This document shows positions 18,424 to 26,506 of a DNA stretch of 64,000 nucleotides, in pieces. Origin of the DNA: Maribacter sedimenticola (GTDB taxonomy: Bacteria; Bacteroidota; Bacteroidia; Flavobacteriales; Flavobacteriaceae). The notes under the pieces were generated by a model. That model searched no databases and was not told where the DNA came from. It was given only the letters and a program-made list of their open reading frames with translations. Location of the stretch: positions 647,501-711,500 of the forward strand of contig NZ_FZNV01000001.1 in assembly GCF_900188415.1 (NCBI RefSeq), given 5' to 3'. Position 1 is the stretch's first letter, and each line of letters starts with the position of its first letter. The translations under genes and the position numbers were made by a program.

Positions 18424-19146
18424 ATGCTAGTAGAAGTTTGTGCAAATTCCTTGGAATCTGCCTTGATTGCGGAACGTGCTGGGGCAGACCGAATTGAACT
18501 TTGTTCAGAGCTTGCTGTAGGCGGATTGACACCTTCCTATGGATTGTTGAAAATGGTCAAGGAGCGGGTTTCTATTCCCGTTCATGTGTTGATACGTCCA
18601 AGAAGTGGCAATTTTTCATATACAGATGATGAACTCAATATTATGGTGACCGATATTAACTTGTGTGTTGAACTGGGGTTTTCTGGAATTGTCTCAGGGG
18701 TATTGCATCAAAATTTTAAGGTAGATGTTGAACGAACAAAAATATTGAAACAGGCTGCCGGTCATTTGAAATTTACCTTTCATAGAGCTTTTGACTGGGT
18801 AGAAAACCCTATAGAGGCAATTAGGCAATTGGAAGAATTGGAAATGGATTACGTGTTGACTTCAGGGCAGCAAAATTCTGCACCTAAAGGTCTACAGTTG
18901 TTATGCGATTTACAAAAACATAGTTCATATATTGATATTATGCCCGGTTCAGGTGTCAATGCAGGTAATGTAAGCTTGTTCAAGGACCAAGGTTTTAAAG
19001 CCGTACACTTATCCGGAACCGCAATGGAAAAAAAACTGGATAAAATTGCGCCTATAACCATGAATTCCAAATCTTTTTTAAGTGATGACCATGTGGCCGT
19101 GACCCAATTTAAAAATGTTCATGAAGTGGTGACCAAGGTTAAATAA
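18424..19146 (+). CDS. cutC: CutC family protein
   Basis: 240 residues, full length for the CutC TIM-barrel family. The N-terminus MLVEVCANSLESALIAERAG, RIELCSELAVGGLTPSYG, the IPVHVLIRPRSGNFSYTDDE segment and FHRAFDW are diagnostic. The family was named for copper tolerance in E. coli, but its biochemical role is unsettled. It starts 41 bp from the divergent glycosylasparaginase gene and is followed 58 bp later by a metallophosphoesterase that may have its own promoter. Confidence 0.95.
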   Translation: MLVEVCANSLESALIAERAGADRIELCSELAVGGLTPSYGLLKMVKERVSIPVHVLIRPRSGNFSYTDDELNIMVTDINLCVELGFSGIVSGVLHQNFKVDVERTKILKQAAGHLKFTFHRAFDWVENPIEAIRQLEELEMDYVLTSGQQNSAPKGLQLLCDLQKHSSYIDIMPGSGVNAGNVSLFKDQGFKAVHLSGTAMEKKLDKIAPITMNSKSFLSDDHVAVTQFKNVHEVVTKVK

Positions 19147-19181
19147 AATTGAAATGAGCACGTATACCACTGTGATACGGA

Positions 19182-19189
19182 TATCTTTG
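19182..19189 (+). promoter_or_regulatory. Possible -7 promoter element of the metallophosphoesterase gene
   Basis: TATCTTTG matches TAnnTTTG and lies 15 bp before the start codon at 19205. No matching TTG was found at the -33 position, so support is partial. Confidence 0.4.
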
Positions 19190-19204
19190 TAAAAAATAGA
19201 ATTT

Positions 19205-20434
19205 ATGGCACGATGGGTTATTTTTACCATATTATATGTAGCACTTAGCTTTTATGTACTGCAGGCCTTAAAAACAGTAACTAAGCAACCATGGTGGTCC
19301 TACCTGTATATTGCCATTTCTTTGGTGGTCATGGCCAATTTTATTTATCAATTTACGGTTGGTGAGGAAACAGGACGTGTCTTAAGTATTTCCAAGAGTT
19401 ATGCATTTGGCTTGTTATTGACAGTGTTGACCTTCAATATTATTACCATATTATTTTTGTTTTCTGAGGATCTTTTCAGAATCTCTACCGGAATATATCA
19501 ACGATTTTTTGGTGCAGGAAAGGAATTTGGACTTCCGGCACGCAGACGTTTCTTGAGCTTATTGGCCTTGGGCGTAGCCTCTATTCCCTTTGGGGCATTA
19601 TTATATGGTATGTATAAGGGTAAATATAATTTTAAGGTATTGCGGTACACGTTGGAGTTTGATGATTTGCCGGAAAGTTTTGATGGTTATCAAATTACCC
19701 AAATATCTGATATTCATAGTGGTAGTTTTGATAATAGAAAGATGATCGAGTATGGTGTTGACCTCATTAATAAACAGAAAAGTGATGTGCTTTTGTTTAC
19801 GGGGGATATGGTCAATAATATGACTTCTGAAATGTTGCCCTGGGCTGATCTCTTTGGTACATTAAAAGCAAAAGATGGTAAGTTTTCTGTATTGGGCAAC
19901 CATGATTACGGGGATTACATTCCATGGGAAACGGAGGAGCTTAAAAGCAAAAATTTGGAAGATCTTAAAGAATTGCAGCGAAACATGGGTTTTGACCTTT
20001 TGTTAAACGAGCATCGTTATTTGCAAAAAGGGGAAGATAAAATTGCGTTGATAGGTGTGGAAAATTGGGGAAAGGGCGGTTTTAAGAAAGCAGGGGACCT
20101 TAAAAAGGCTTCTGCAGCAATAGATAAGGATGATTTTAAGATATTGATGAGTCATGATCCTTCGCATTGGGAGATGGAAGTCATTAATGACCCTTATCAT
20201 TATCATCTTACCCTTAGCGGACATACCCATGGAATGCAATTTGGTATAGAAATACCAGGATGGGTAAAATGGAGCCCAGTAAAATGGCGTTACCCATATT
20301 GGGCAGGAATTTATAAGGAATTGGGTCAGTTCATAAACGTAAATAGGGGATTTGGATTCTTGGGCTACCCAGGAAGAGTTGGTATTTGGCCAGAAATTAC
20401 CGTTATAACTTTACGAAAAAAGGCATTAACATGA
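19205..20434 (+). CDS. Membrane-bound metallophosphoesterase
   Basis: 409 residues. Three or four hydrophobic helices lie within about 1-145, and the calcineurin-like phosphoesterase domain starts near 155. All metal-binding motifs are present: QISDIHSG, FTGDMVNN, VLGNHDYGDY, LMSHDPSHW and LSGHTHGMQFG. The architecture resembles YaeI/LpxG-type membrane phosphoesterases that hydrolyse UDP-2,3-diacylglucosamine or other phospholipid headgroups. The actual substrate cannot be told from sequence alone. It lies between cutC and a thioredoxin-fold gene on the same strand, each with a candidate -7 element. Confidence 0.9.
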   Translation: MARWVIFTILYVALSFYVLQALKTVTKQPWWSYLYIAISLVVMANFIYQFTVGEETGRVLSISKSYAFGLLLTVLTFNIITILFLFSEDLFRISTGIYQRFFGAGKEFGLPARRRFLSLLALGVASIPFGALLYGMYKGKYNFKVLRYTLEFDDLPESFDGYQITQISDIHSGSFDNRKMIEYGVDLINKQKSDVLLFTGDMVNNMTSEMLPWADLFGTLKAKDGKFSVLGNHDYGDYIPWETEELKSKNLEDLKELQRNMGFDLLLNEHRYLQKGEDKIALIGVENWGKGGFKKAGDLKKASAAIDKDDFKILMSHDPSHWEMEVINDPYHYHLTLSGHTHGMQFGIEIPGWVKWSPVKWRYPYWAGIYKELGQFINVNRGFGFLGYPGRVGIWPEITVITLRKKALT

Positions 20435-20495
20435 TTTTAACCCTTTTAAAGTCATACAAATAAGAAGTCAAGGATAATTTTTTAACAATTTTTAT

Positions 20496-20503
20496 TACAT
20501 TTG
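20496..20503 (+). promoter_or_regulatory. Possible -7 promoter element of the thioredoxin-fold gene
   Basis: TACATTTG matches TAnnTTTG and ends 23 bp before the start codon at 20527. No clear TTG lies at the -33 position. Confidence 0.4.
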
Positions 20504-20526
20504 GCTAACATAGAAAAGCAATTTAT

Positions 20527-20823
20527 ATGTCCAAATTTGGAGAGCTTATAGATTTAAAAATACCGGTACTACTCGATTTTTATGCCGAGTGGAACGAGCA
20601 GTCTACATCTATGCACCCTGTGCTTAGAGATGTAGCGGCAGCTTTAGGGGATAAAGGCAAGGTGATCAAGATCGATGTGGATAAAAATAAGGAACTTTCC
20701 CAAGCCTTGCGCGTTAAAGGATTGCCTACATTAATGATCTATAAAAAAGGGGAAATGGTCTGGCGCCAAAGCGGTGAACAAGATGCCAATACCCTTATAG
20801 GTATTCTTAAGGAATACGTTTAG
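20527..20823 (+). CDS. Thioredoxin-fold protein lacking the CXXC motif
   Basis: 98 residues, the length of a single thioredoxin domain. The fold signature is clear: VLLDFYAEWNEQST where WCGPC is expected, then VIKIDVDKNKELSQALRVKG, the cis-proline loop GLPTLMIYKKGEMVW, and a C-terminal helix. Both redox cysteines are replaced (W-N-E-Q-S), and no other cysteine is present in the protein. It cannot act as a dithiol oxidoreductase, so a chaperone or binding role is likely. It has no signal peptide and should be cytoplasmic. A bidirectional terminator follows. Confidence 0.88.
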   Translation: MSKFGELIDLKIPVLLDFYAEWNEQSTSMHPVLRDVAAALGDKGKVIKIDVDKNKELSQALRVKGLPTLMIYKKGEMVWRQSGEQDANTLIGILKEYV

Positions 20824-20855
20824 GAAGTTACTTACCAGTGTTAAAATTATACGAT

Positions 20856-20882
20856 AAAGCTTTGGGCCATGCCCAAAGCTTT
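20856..20882. terminator. Bidirectional Rho-independent terminator
   Basis: A perfect 12-bp stem (AAAGCTTTGGGC / GCCCAAAGCTTT) with a 3-nt loop, between the convergent thioredoxin-fold gene and the DUF2723 gene. Its right arm touches the DUF2723 stop codon, and T-runs lie on both sides. Confidence 0.8.
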
Positions 20883-23800
20883 TATTGTTGTATGCTTAGA
20901 TTGACCGTGTCCTCCAACATATCTGTTTTGGTGTTGTCCGGAACTATGGTGTCCGATATGGGAAGAGTGTCCGTCATATCTGGATCTCCTTGAATACTTT
21001 CCTCCAAAAGTTCCATACTATCCTCATCCTTGTAGAAATGCTGAAACTTATCAATGTATTCGTTAAAGATCAAGGTTTCTTTTTCAGCTAAGTCTTCCGT
21101 ATCGTTCTGTATGATAATATCTATGTTTCTTCTGTAGGCTTCCATATCCGCGATAATATCATCAATGTTGCTATATTGTTCATCTACATTGGTAGAGGCA
21201 TAATATTCCAGCCTTTCTTGATATTTTTTCTTTAAGACCTCAAAGAGTTCATACCCTTTTTTACTTTCGCCCACCTTATAATAACCATCTATAAATGGTT
21301 CTATTAATGTATAGTAGCCAAACTTGTCCACAGGCATATTCTGTAAGGAGATTTCAATGATTTCCTTAGCCTTGTCCATTTTGTTTTCCTTTATCAATGC
21401 TTCCATTAATCGTGCTAAATTGCCTCTAAATGAAACACTCTGAATACGGGTTTGTGTATCATGATAAATATCTCCTCCGGCATTGCCCCATTCCCATTTC
21501 TTGACAATGTCGTACATAAGATCAGTATCTATCCGTCCCAGTTCAAAAGCATTTGGACGTTCTGTGCGGATTGGAACTAATTTATAGGCAAGACCATCTA
21601 GTTGTAGGTAGTCCTTCATCCAAAGGTATTCTGCATCATCAAAACTACCCCCGGAAAAATAGAGCGGGCGTTTCCAATCATTGTTCGCAAGAATATCGAG
21701 CATCATCATGCTTTTTTTGGTAATGGCACCAGGAAGGTCAATATCTATATAGTCTACGATTAAATCTGCATCTTTTTCCTTGACAAGACCTGAGTTCAAC
21801 ACATTCTGTTTGTTCACTGGAACCCTTATTTTATTGGTAGGATAGTAAACCATATTTTGGGTATCCTCAGAATATTGACTTAAATCAGCACCATTTTGTT
21901 CAAATAAATACTTAAGTTTTGTACGTGGCTTATCACTATCGATCCAATTAATAAAGTCTTTGATCGGCCACCTGTTTTCCGTAATACCTTGATGATATAG
22001 GACATCTCTTGAGCCCGTTCTATATTTCTCGTGTGAAATCTGAGAAGGGATTGGGTCACTTTCATAGGCTTTTTTCTTCATTTGGTCCACATACCAATCC
22101 GTTTCAAATAGACTGGTACACACTATACGTACATCTGTCCTATAATTTTCAATTTCCTGGGCGTACCAAATAGGAAAGGTGTCATTGTCCCCTATGGTGA
22201 AAAGAATGGCCCCAACATCTTCCTGACACGAATCTAGATAGGCTTTAGCGGTACTGTTGGCGGTAAATCTATTGGATCGGTCATGATCGTCCCAATTTTG
22301 GACGGCCATTACCGTTGGTACGGCAAGTAGGCTTACAATAACTACGGCAGGTGCTAGTATTTTTGGGGTTACCCAATCTTTGAAACCATCATATAGACCG
22401 TAAACCCCGATTCCGATCCACAGCGCAAATACATAAAAAGAACCTACCAATGAATAATCTCTTTCCCTAGGTTGAAATATTCCTGGATTGGTATAGAACT
22501 GAATGGCCAACCCGGTAAAAAGAAAGAAAATCATAAGGACCCAAAATTGTTTTTTATCCTTGGAAACTTGGAAGACAATACCAATGATTCCTAAAAGCAA
22601 TGGTAGAAAAAAATAGGTGTTTCTGCCAGGGTTATTTTTAATATCACTAGGTAAATTATCTTGACTTCCCAGTCTTAGACTGTCTATAAAATTAATACCG
22701 CTTAACCAATTTCCGTTTTCATTATAACGACCTTGAACATCATTTTGTTTACCAACAAAGTTCCACATAAAGTAACGTAGATACATGTAATTGAACTGAA
22801 ATTCTATCATGTATTCAATATTCTCCCATAGTGTTGGGGGCTGTACCTCAATGTATTCGTCAAATCTTTTAAGAAAACTAATGTATTGATCTGCTCCAAT
22901 TTCCCCATTGGCAAATCCGGTCTTAACCTGTTCTGCCGCTTGCCGTAATTCTTGACTGGACTGGGTTACCCTAAAATCCAAAGCGCCAAAGTAACGCATA
23001 TAGTTCTCCGCATTCTGAGGGCTCCACATTCTGGGCAACAACCCTTGGTGGTCAGGATTTGGGCCCTGAACAGCGTTTTTGTATTTGTTTACTATAATAT
23101 ATTTGCCCAGCGCATAATCCTTTTCATACTTGGGTTTGCCATCTTGGTCTTCCCCTGGTGGGGCAAACATATCTGAATAGTATGATCCGTAAACGGGACT
23201 ATCTACCCCAGGATACTGTTCCCTATTATAGTAGGCTAATAATGCCCTGGCATCTTCTGGGTTGTTTTCGTTGATCACCACGTTGGCATTTGCACGGATA
23301 GGCAACATTAGCCAAGATGAAAACCCAAGAAATAAGAACATAAGGCACAATACAATTGTATTAGCCGTTCTATAATTGTTCTTTCTGGTATAATTCAACC
23401 CAAAATAAAAGGCGGCAATGAACAATATACCTATTATAATCGATCCCGAATTAAAGGGCAATCCAATACTGTTGATAAAGAATACTTCTCCCCAACCAAA
23501 TAGTTTCAAGACATAGGTCAACGAAAACTTATAAACAAGCATTAATATGGCAATGACCACAATATTGGCGATCAAAAAATTCTTGACAGTCGTTTTTTTG
23601 TATGTTTTAAAGTAATATAGCAAGCCAATGGAGGGAATGGCCAAAAAGCCCATAAACTGAATTCCAAATGTTAGGCCAACAACAAATGATATTAAAACAA
23701 TCCATCTATTGCCGCGAGGATCATCCAGATTATCCGTCCATTTTAAACCAAGCCATAATAACAAGGCCATAATGAAACTTGCCATGGCATATACTTCCGT

Positions 23801-24232
23801 CTCTACGGCATTGAACCAAAAACTATCTGAAAAGGTAAAGGCCAAAGAACCTACTATGGCACTCCCAAACACGGCAATAGCCTTACTGTTGGTAAAAGGG
23901 CCATCCTTATCGATCAACTTTCTGGTAATATTCGTTATGGTCCAGAACATGAACAAAATGGTAAAGGCACTGGAAACACCGGAAACTAAATTTACCATCA
24001 TGGCCACTTTGCTAGGTTCAATGGCAAACATTGCAAAAAATGCGCCGATCATTTGCAATAAAGGTGCTCCTGGTGGATGTCCTACTTGAAGTTTTGCCGC
24101 TGTGGCTATATATTCCCCGGCATCCCAAAAACTATTGGTGGGCTCAACAGTAATATAATATGTAATTAGGGCAATGAAAAACACGGACCATCCTAATATG
24201 ATGTCCCACTTATGATAGTTCTTTGAAAACAT
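20882..24232 (-). CDS. DUF2723 family multi-spanning membrane protein (GT-C-like)
   Basis: 1116 residues. The N-terminal half has about 12 hydrophobic segments and opens with the family signature: ALITYYITVEPTNSFWDAGE, then YIATAAKLQVGHPPGAPLLQ. The acidic WDAGE and the HPPGAP loop resemble the catalytic loop of GT-C (PMT-like) glycosyltransferases. A soluble region of about 450 residues follows, including GDNDTFPIWYAQE and helical TPR-like stretches, then an acidic C-terminal tail. The family is common in Bacteroidota and is suspected to act in protein or lipid glycosylation at the inner membrane. The reaction is not established. Single-gene unit, minus strand. Confidence 0.88.
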   Translation of the reverse strand: MFSKNYHKWDIILGWSVFFIALITYYITVEPTNSFWDAGEYIATAAKLQVGHPPGAPLLQMIGAFFAMFAIEPSKVAMMVNLVSGVSSAFTILFMFWTITNITRKLIDKDGPFTNSKAIAVFGSAIVGSLAFTFSDSFWFNAVETEVYAMASFIMALLLWLGLKWTDNLDDPRGNRWIVLISFVVGLTFGIQFMGFLAIPSIGLLYYFKTYKKTTVKNFLIANIVVIAILMLVYKFSLTYVLKLFGWGEVFFINSIGLPFNSGSIIIGILFIAAFYFGLNYTRKNNYRTANTIVLCLMFLFLGFSSWLMLPIRANANVVINENNPEDARALLAYYNREQYPGVDSPVYGSYYSDMFAPPGEDQDGKPKYEKDYALGKYIIVNKYKNAVQGPNPDHQGLLPRMWSPQNAENYMRYFGALDFRVTQSSQELRQAAEQVKTGFANGEIGADQYISFLKRFDEYIEVQPPTLWENIEYMIEFQFNYMYLRYFMWNFVGKQNDVQGRYNENGNWLSGINFIDSLRLGSQDNLPSDIKNNPGRNTYFFLPLLLGIIGIVFQVSKDKKQFWVLMIFFLFTGLAIQFYTNPGIFQPRERDYSLVGSFYVFALWIGIGVYGLYDGFKDWVTPKILAPAVVIVSLLAVPTVMAVQNWDDHDRSNRFTANSTAKAYLDSCQEDVGAILFTIGDNDTFPIWYAQEIENYRTDVRIVCTSLFETDWYVDQMKKKAYESDPIPSQISHEKYRTGSRDVLYHQGITENRWPIKDFINWIDSDKPRTKLKYLFEQNGADLSQYSEDTQNMVYYPTNKIRVPVNKQNVLNSGLVKEKDADLIVDYIDIDLPGAITKKSMMMLDILANNDWKRPLYFSGGSFDDAEYLWMKDYLQLDGLAYKLVPIRTERPNAFELGRIDTDLMYDIVKKWEWGNAGGDIYHDTQTRIQSVSFRGNLARLMEALIKENKMDKAKEIIEISLQNMPVDKFGYYTLIEPFIDGYYKVGESKKGYELFEVLKKKYQERLEYYASTNVDEQYSNIDDIIADMEAYRRNIDIIIQNDTEDLAEKETLIFNEYIDKFQHFYKDEDSMELLEESIQGDPDMTDTLPISDTIVPDNTKTDMLEDTVNLSIQQ

Positions 24233-24351
24233 GAAACTTGGGTTAAACCTAAGTGGCGAATTTACTAATTAATATAGACAACTATAAACAATTTTTATAA
24301 ACCTTTAACAGGGGTGTAATCAGATGTTTTTAATTTTTACCATAAAAAATG

Positions 24352-24382
24352 TTTGGTGAAACGAAACTTTGTTTTAAATTTG
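24352..24382 (+). promoter_or_regulatory. Bacteroidota-type promoter of tRNA-Gln
   Basis: TTTG, exactly 19 bp, then TAAATTTG, matching the consensus at every specified base. It ends 18 bp before the mature tRNA 5' end. Confidence 0.8.
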
Positions 24383-24400
24383 CAGCCTCTTAGAAGGTAT

Positions 24401-24471
24401 TGGCCCATGGTGTAATGGTAACACTCCGGTTTTTGGTACCGTCATTCAAGGTTCGAGTCCTTGTGGGCCAA
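24401..24471 (+). tRNA. tRNA-Gln (anticodon TTG)
   Basis: A cloverleaf can be drawn. The acceptor stem is TGGCCCA / TGGGCCA with discriminator A; the D-stem is GTGT / ACAC. The anticodon arm has the 7-nt loop TTTTGGT, giving anticodon TTG. The T-stem CAAGG / CCTTG carries the loop TTCGAGT. The 3' CCA is not encoded. The gene is flanked by a consensus promoter and a strong terminator, so it is a stand-alone unit. Confidence 0.95.
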
Positions 24472-24484
24472 CTAAGAAGTGTTT

Positions 24485-24520
24485 AAACCCGTTATCCAAT
24501 TTGGATAACGGGTTTTTCTT
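24485..24520 (+). terminator. Rho-independent terminator of tRNA-Gln
   Basis: A 13-bp perfect stem (AAACCCGTTATCC / GGATAACGGGTTT) with loop AATTT, followed by TTCTTT. Confidence 0.9.
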
Positions 24521-24568
24521 TATGGTGCGGTAAATAATAAAATTTAGGAAGCTGTTTAAATATGTAAG

Positions 24569-24576
24569 TATTTTTG
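24569..24576 (+). promoter_or_regulatory. Possible -7 promoter element of the 110-residue orphan gene
   Basis: TATTTTTG matches TAnnTTTG, 93 bp before the start codon at 24670. No TTG is in register at the -33 position. Confidence 0.35.
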
Positions 24577-24669
24577 TACATTTAAACTGATAAGGTTACA
24601 AATTCATCGGAAAAGAAACTATTTCAATCACCGTATTTGTTAACTTAGCACCCTAAATTACTTGACCTT

Positions 24670-25002
24670 ATGAACCTTTCCCCAAAAGTTTTAAAAATTA
24701 TAATCGTTGTAATTATTGCTGGTTTTGGTATTGGAATTTACCTTCAAGATCTAAAGCATGAAGAGAGTACCACACATGCGTGGAAGGCCAACAGGTATAA
24801 TTTGGATAGGTTCAACAAAATAATGGAGTATAATAGTAAAATGAACGCTACCAATTGGAAAGTGTTTAGGGACAGTATTGATCAACAGTTAGATACCCTT
24901 ATGATTTTACGATTTAGAAAGGAAGTGGATAGTTTAGGGGAAGCAGAACTTCAGGCTGTTAATGAAAGACAGGAAGTTCAGGCTTCTTATTTGTCTGAAT
25001 AA
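24670..25002 (+). CDS. Small protein with one N-terminal membrane helix, unknown function
   Basis: 110 residues that I do not recognise. A single hydrophobic helix (about 9-25, KIIIVVIIAGFGIGIYL) is followed by a charged, largely helical region of about 85 residues without cysteine (NRYNLDRFNKIMEYN; FRDSIDQQLDTLMILRF). The likely topology is an inner-membrane anchor with the helical part on one side, or an uncleaved signal. It lies between tRNA-Gln and a convergent antiporter gene whose stop is 15 bp away. Coding status is supported by a clean frame, a typical start context and a candidate promoter. Confidence 0.7.
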   Translation: MNLSPKVLKIIIVVIIAGFGIGIYLQDLKHEESTTHAWKANRYNLDRFNKIMEYNSKMNATNWKVFRDSIDQQLDTLMILRFRKEVDSLGEAELQAVNERQEVQASYLSE

Positions 25003-25017
25003 TACTTTTGAAAGGTA

Positions 25018-26379
25018 TTATTCTAGCGTCCCGCTTTTATTTCCCATATCTTTTCTTGTAGTGGAATCTATGATTTGTTCACCAGGTCCTTTTTCGGAAA
25101 TTTCCTTTTTATTTTCCATTTGATTTTCGCGGATAATATCCTCGGTAAGATTCCGGTCTACTATTTCTTCATCAATTTCATCTAATAAAGTCCCAATTTT
25201 TTGTTTGTCCTTTATCATGGCCCATGTCATAATCAAACTTGTGGCAATAATCACAAAGAGTAGTATGCCAGATTCAAAACCATCTACTTGTGCTTCTGAG
25301 GGTATGGCATAGAACAATAGAACGGTAATTAATCCCCTGGGTGCTATAAATAATTGAGGTAGGATGTCTTTTCTTATAAACACAAATAACAACAAATATC
25401 TAATTCCATAGATAGATATTATGATCAATAAACTTACAAAAGCAACATTTAAACTTAATAGGGAAGAAAGTACAATGGTGACTCCAAAGATGACAAAAAA
25501 GAATGTGCGGATCACAAAAGCGGTCTCTAAGGTTATAATATGTAGTTCGTGATATATCTGCTTCATTCGCTCAGATTCGAGAAAAATTTTGGTTTTGCCA
25601 GGGAAAAATAATTTTACGTTTTTAACGATAAGTCCAAAGACCAAAATGATGATTAAAGAGGACAAATGCATTTTTTTGCCAATAGCATACAAGAGAAGCA
25701 AAACAGCTATAAGTAAAAAAAGTTTAGCCTGACTTTGAATTCGCTGAAATATTAGGATAATAGCATAACTGGCAACTAAAGCAATAACAATGGTTAGTGC
25801 CAAATTCCATGCAAAACCAACGGCTCCTTGATCTTCGGTAGGATTCAGTTTGCCGGTCAAAAAGTAAAACATCATTATTCCTATAATATCGGAAAAAGTA
25901 CTTTCGTAGATATGAAACTCTTTTTTCTTTTCATTAAGCCCGCCTACACTAGGGATTATGATTGCACTGGAAAGAATAGATAAAGGAGTTGCATAAAGCC
26001 AGGCAGATTGCATGGTCATATTAGGGATAAATTGATGTAAAATTAAAGCGGCAACATAGGCAGAAGCTATAAGGCCTAATACCGCAATGACCATTGATTT
26101 GAGAATGGGCCAGAATTTCTCCCGTTTGAGTTCTAGTTCCAACGCCGCCTCCAGAACGATCATGATCAATCCTATTGTTCCCAATATCTTTAAACTGCCA
26201 ATAAAATCCGGGACCGAGCCAAACAAAAATTGTAGTGTTAGGTTTAAGATTATACCAAGAAGAATTAGCAGTAATACAGAAGGTATATTTGTTTTCTTGC
26301 TGATTATATTAAACCAAAAAGATGCAATGACTATGATGGATGCTGTAATAATGAAATCGTAAGTGGTTAGTGTTTCCAT
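25018..26379 (-). CDS. Cation:proton antiporter (CPA family)
   Basis: 453 residues. About 12 membrane helices cover residues 5-385, with the antiporter-family organisation (IPSVLLLILLGIILNL; IGLIMIVLEAALELELKR; TPLSILSSAIIIPSVGGLN; STFSDIIGIMMFYFLTG; IAPRGLITVLLFYAIPSE). The acidic residue in ESTFSDIIG is the expected ion-binding Asp region. A hydrophilic cytoplasmic tail of about 65 residues is rich in Glu and Lys. It most likely exchanges Na+ or K+ for H+; the ion cannot be told from sequence. The gene converges with the 110-residue orphan and diverges from the MG2/plug gene. Confidence 0.9.
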   Translation of the reverse strand: METLTTYDFIITASIIVIASFWFNIISKKTNIPSVLLLILLGIILNLTLQFLFGSVPDFIGSLKILGTIGLIMIVLEAALELELKREKFWPILKSMVIAVLGLIASAYVAALILHQFIPNMTMQSAWLYATPLSILSSAIIIPSVGGLNEKKKEFHIYESTFSDIIGIMMFYFLTGKLNPTEDQGAVGFAWNLALTIVIALVASYAIILIFQRIQSQAKLFLLIAVLLLLYAIGKKMHLSSLIIILVFGLIVKNVKLFFPGKTKIFLESERMKQIYHELHIITLETAFVIRTFFFVIFGVTIVLSSLLSLNVAFVSLLIIISIYGIRYLLLFVFIRKDILPQLFIAPRGLITVLLFYAIPSEAQVDGFESGILLFVIIATSLIMTWAMIKDKQKIGTLLDEIDEEIVDRNLTEDIIRENQMENKKEISEKGPGEQIIDSTTRKDMGNKSGTLE

Positions 26380-26506
26380 AGGTAATAATGTAGGTTAAAG
26401 GTAAAGATTTAACGGGAATGTTAAATTTTGACTTGATGTAAGTTCGGTATATTTTTTGATGTAATTTTAAGGAAAATCAGTGTTAATTTTTGAAATTCTT
26501 GCCGAT

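Noticed and set aside
25001-25019. Hairpin between the orphan small gene and the antiporter gene as a terminator
   Set aside because: The stem is AT-rich with a wobble pair and a 3-nt loop, and has no clear T-run; too weak to call.
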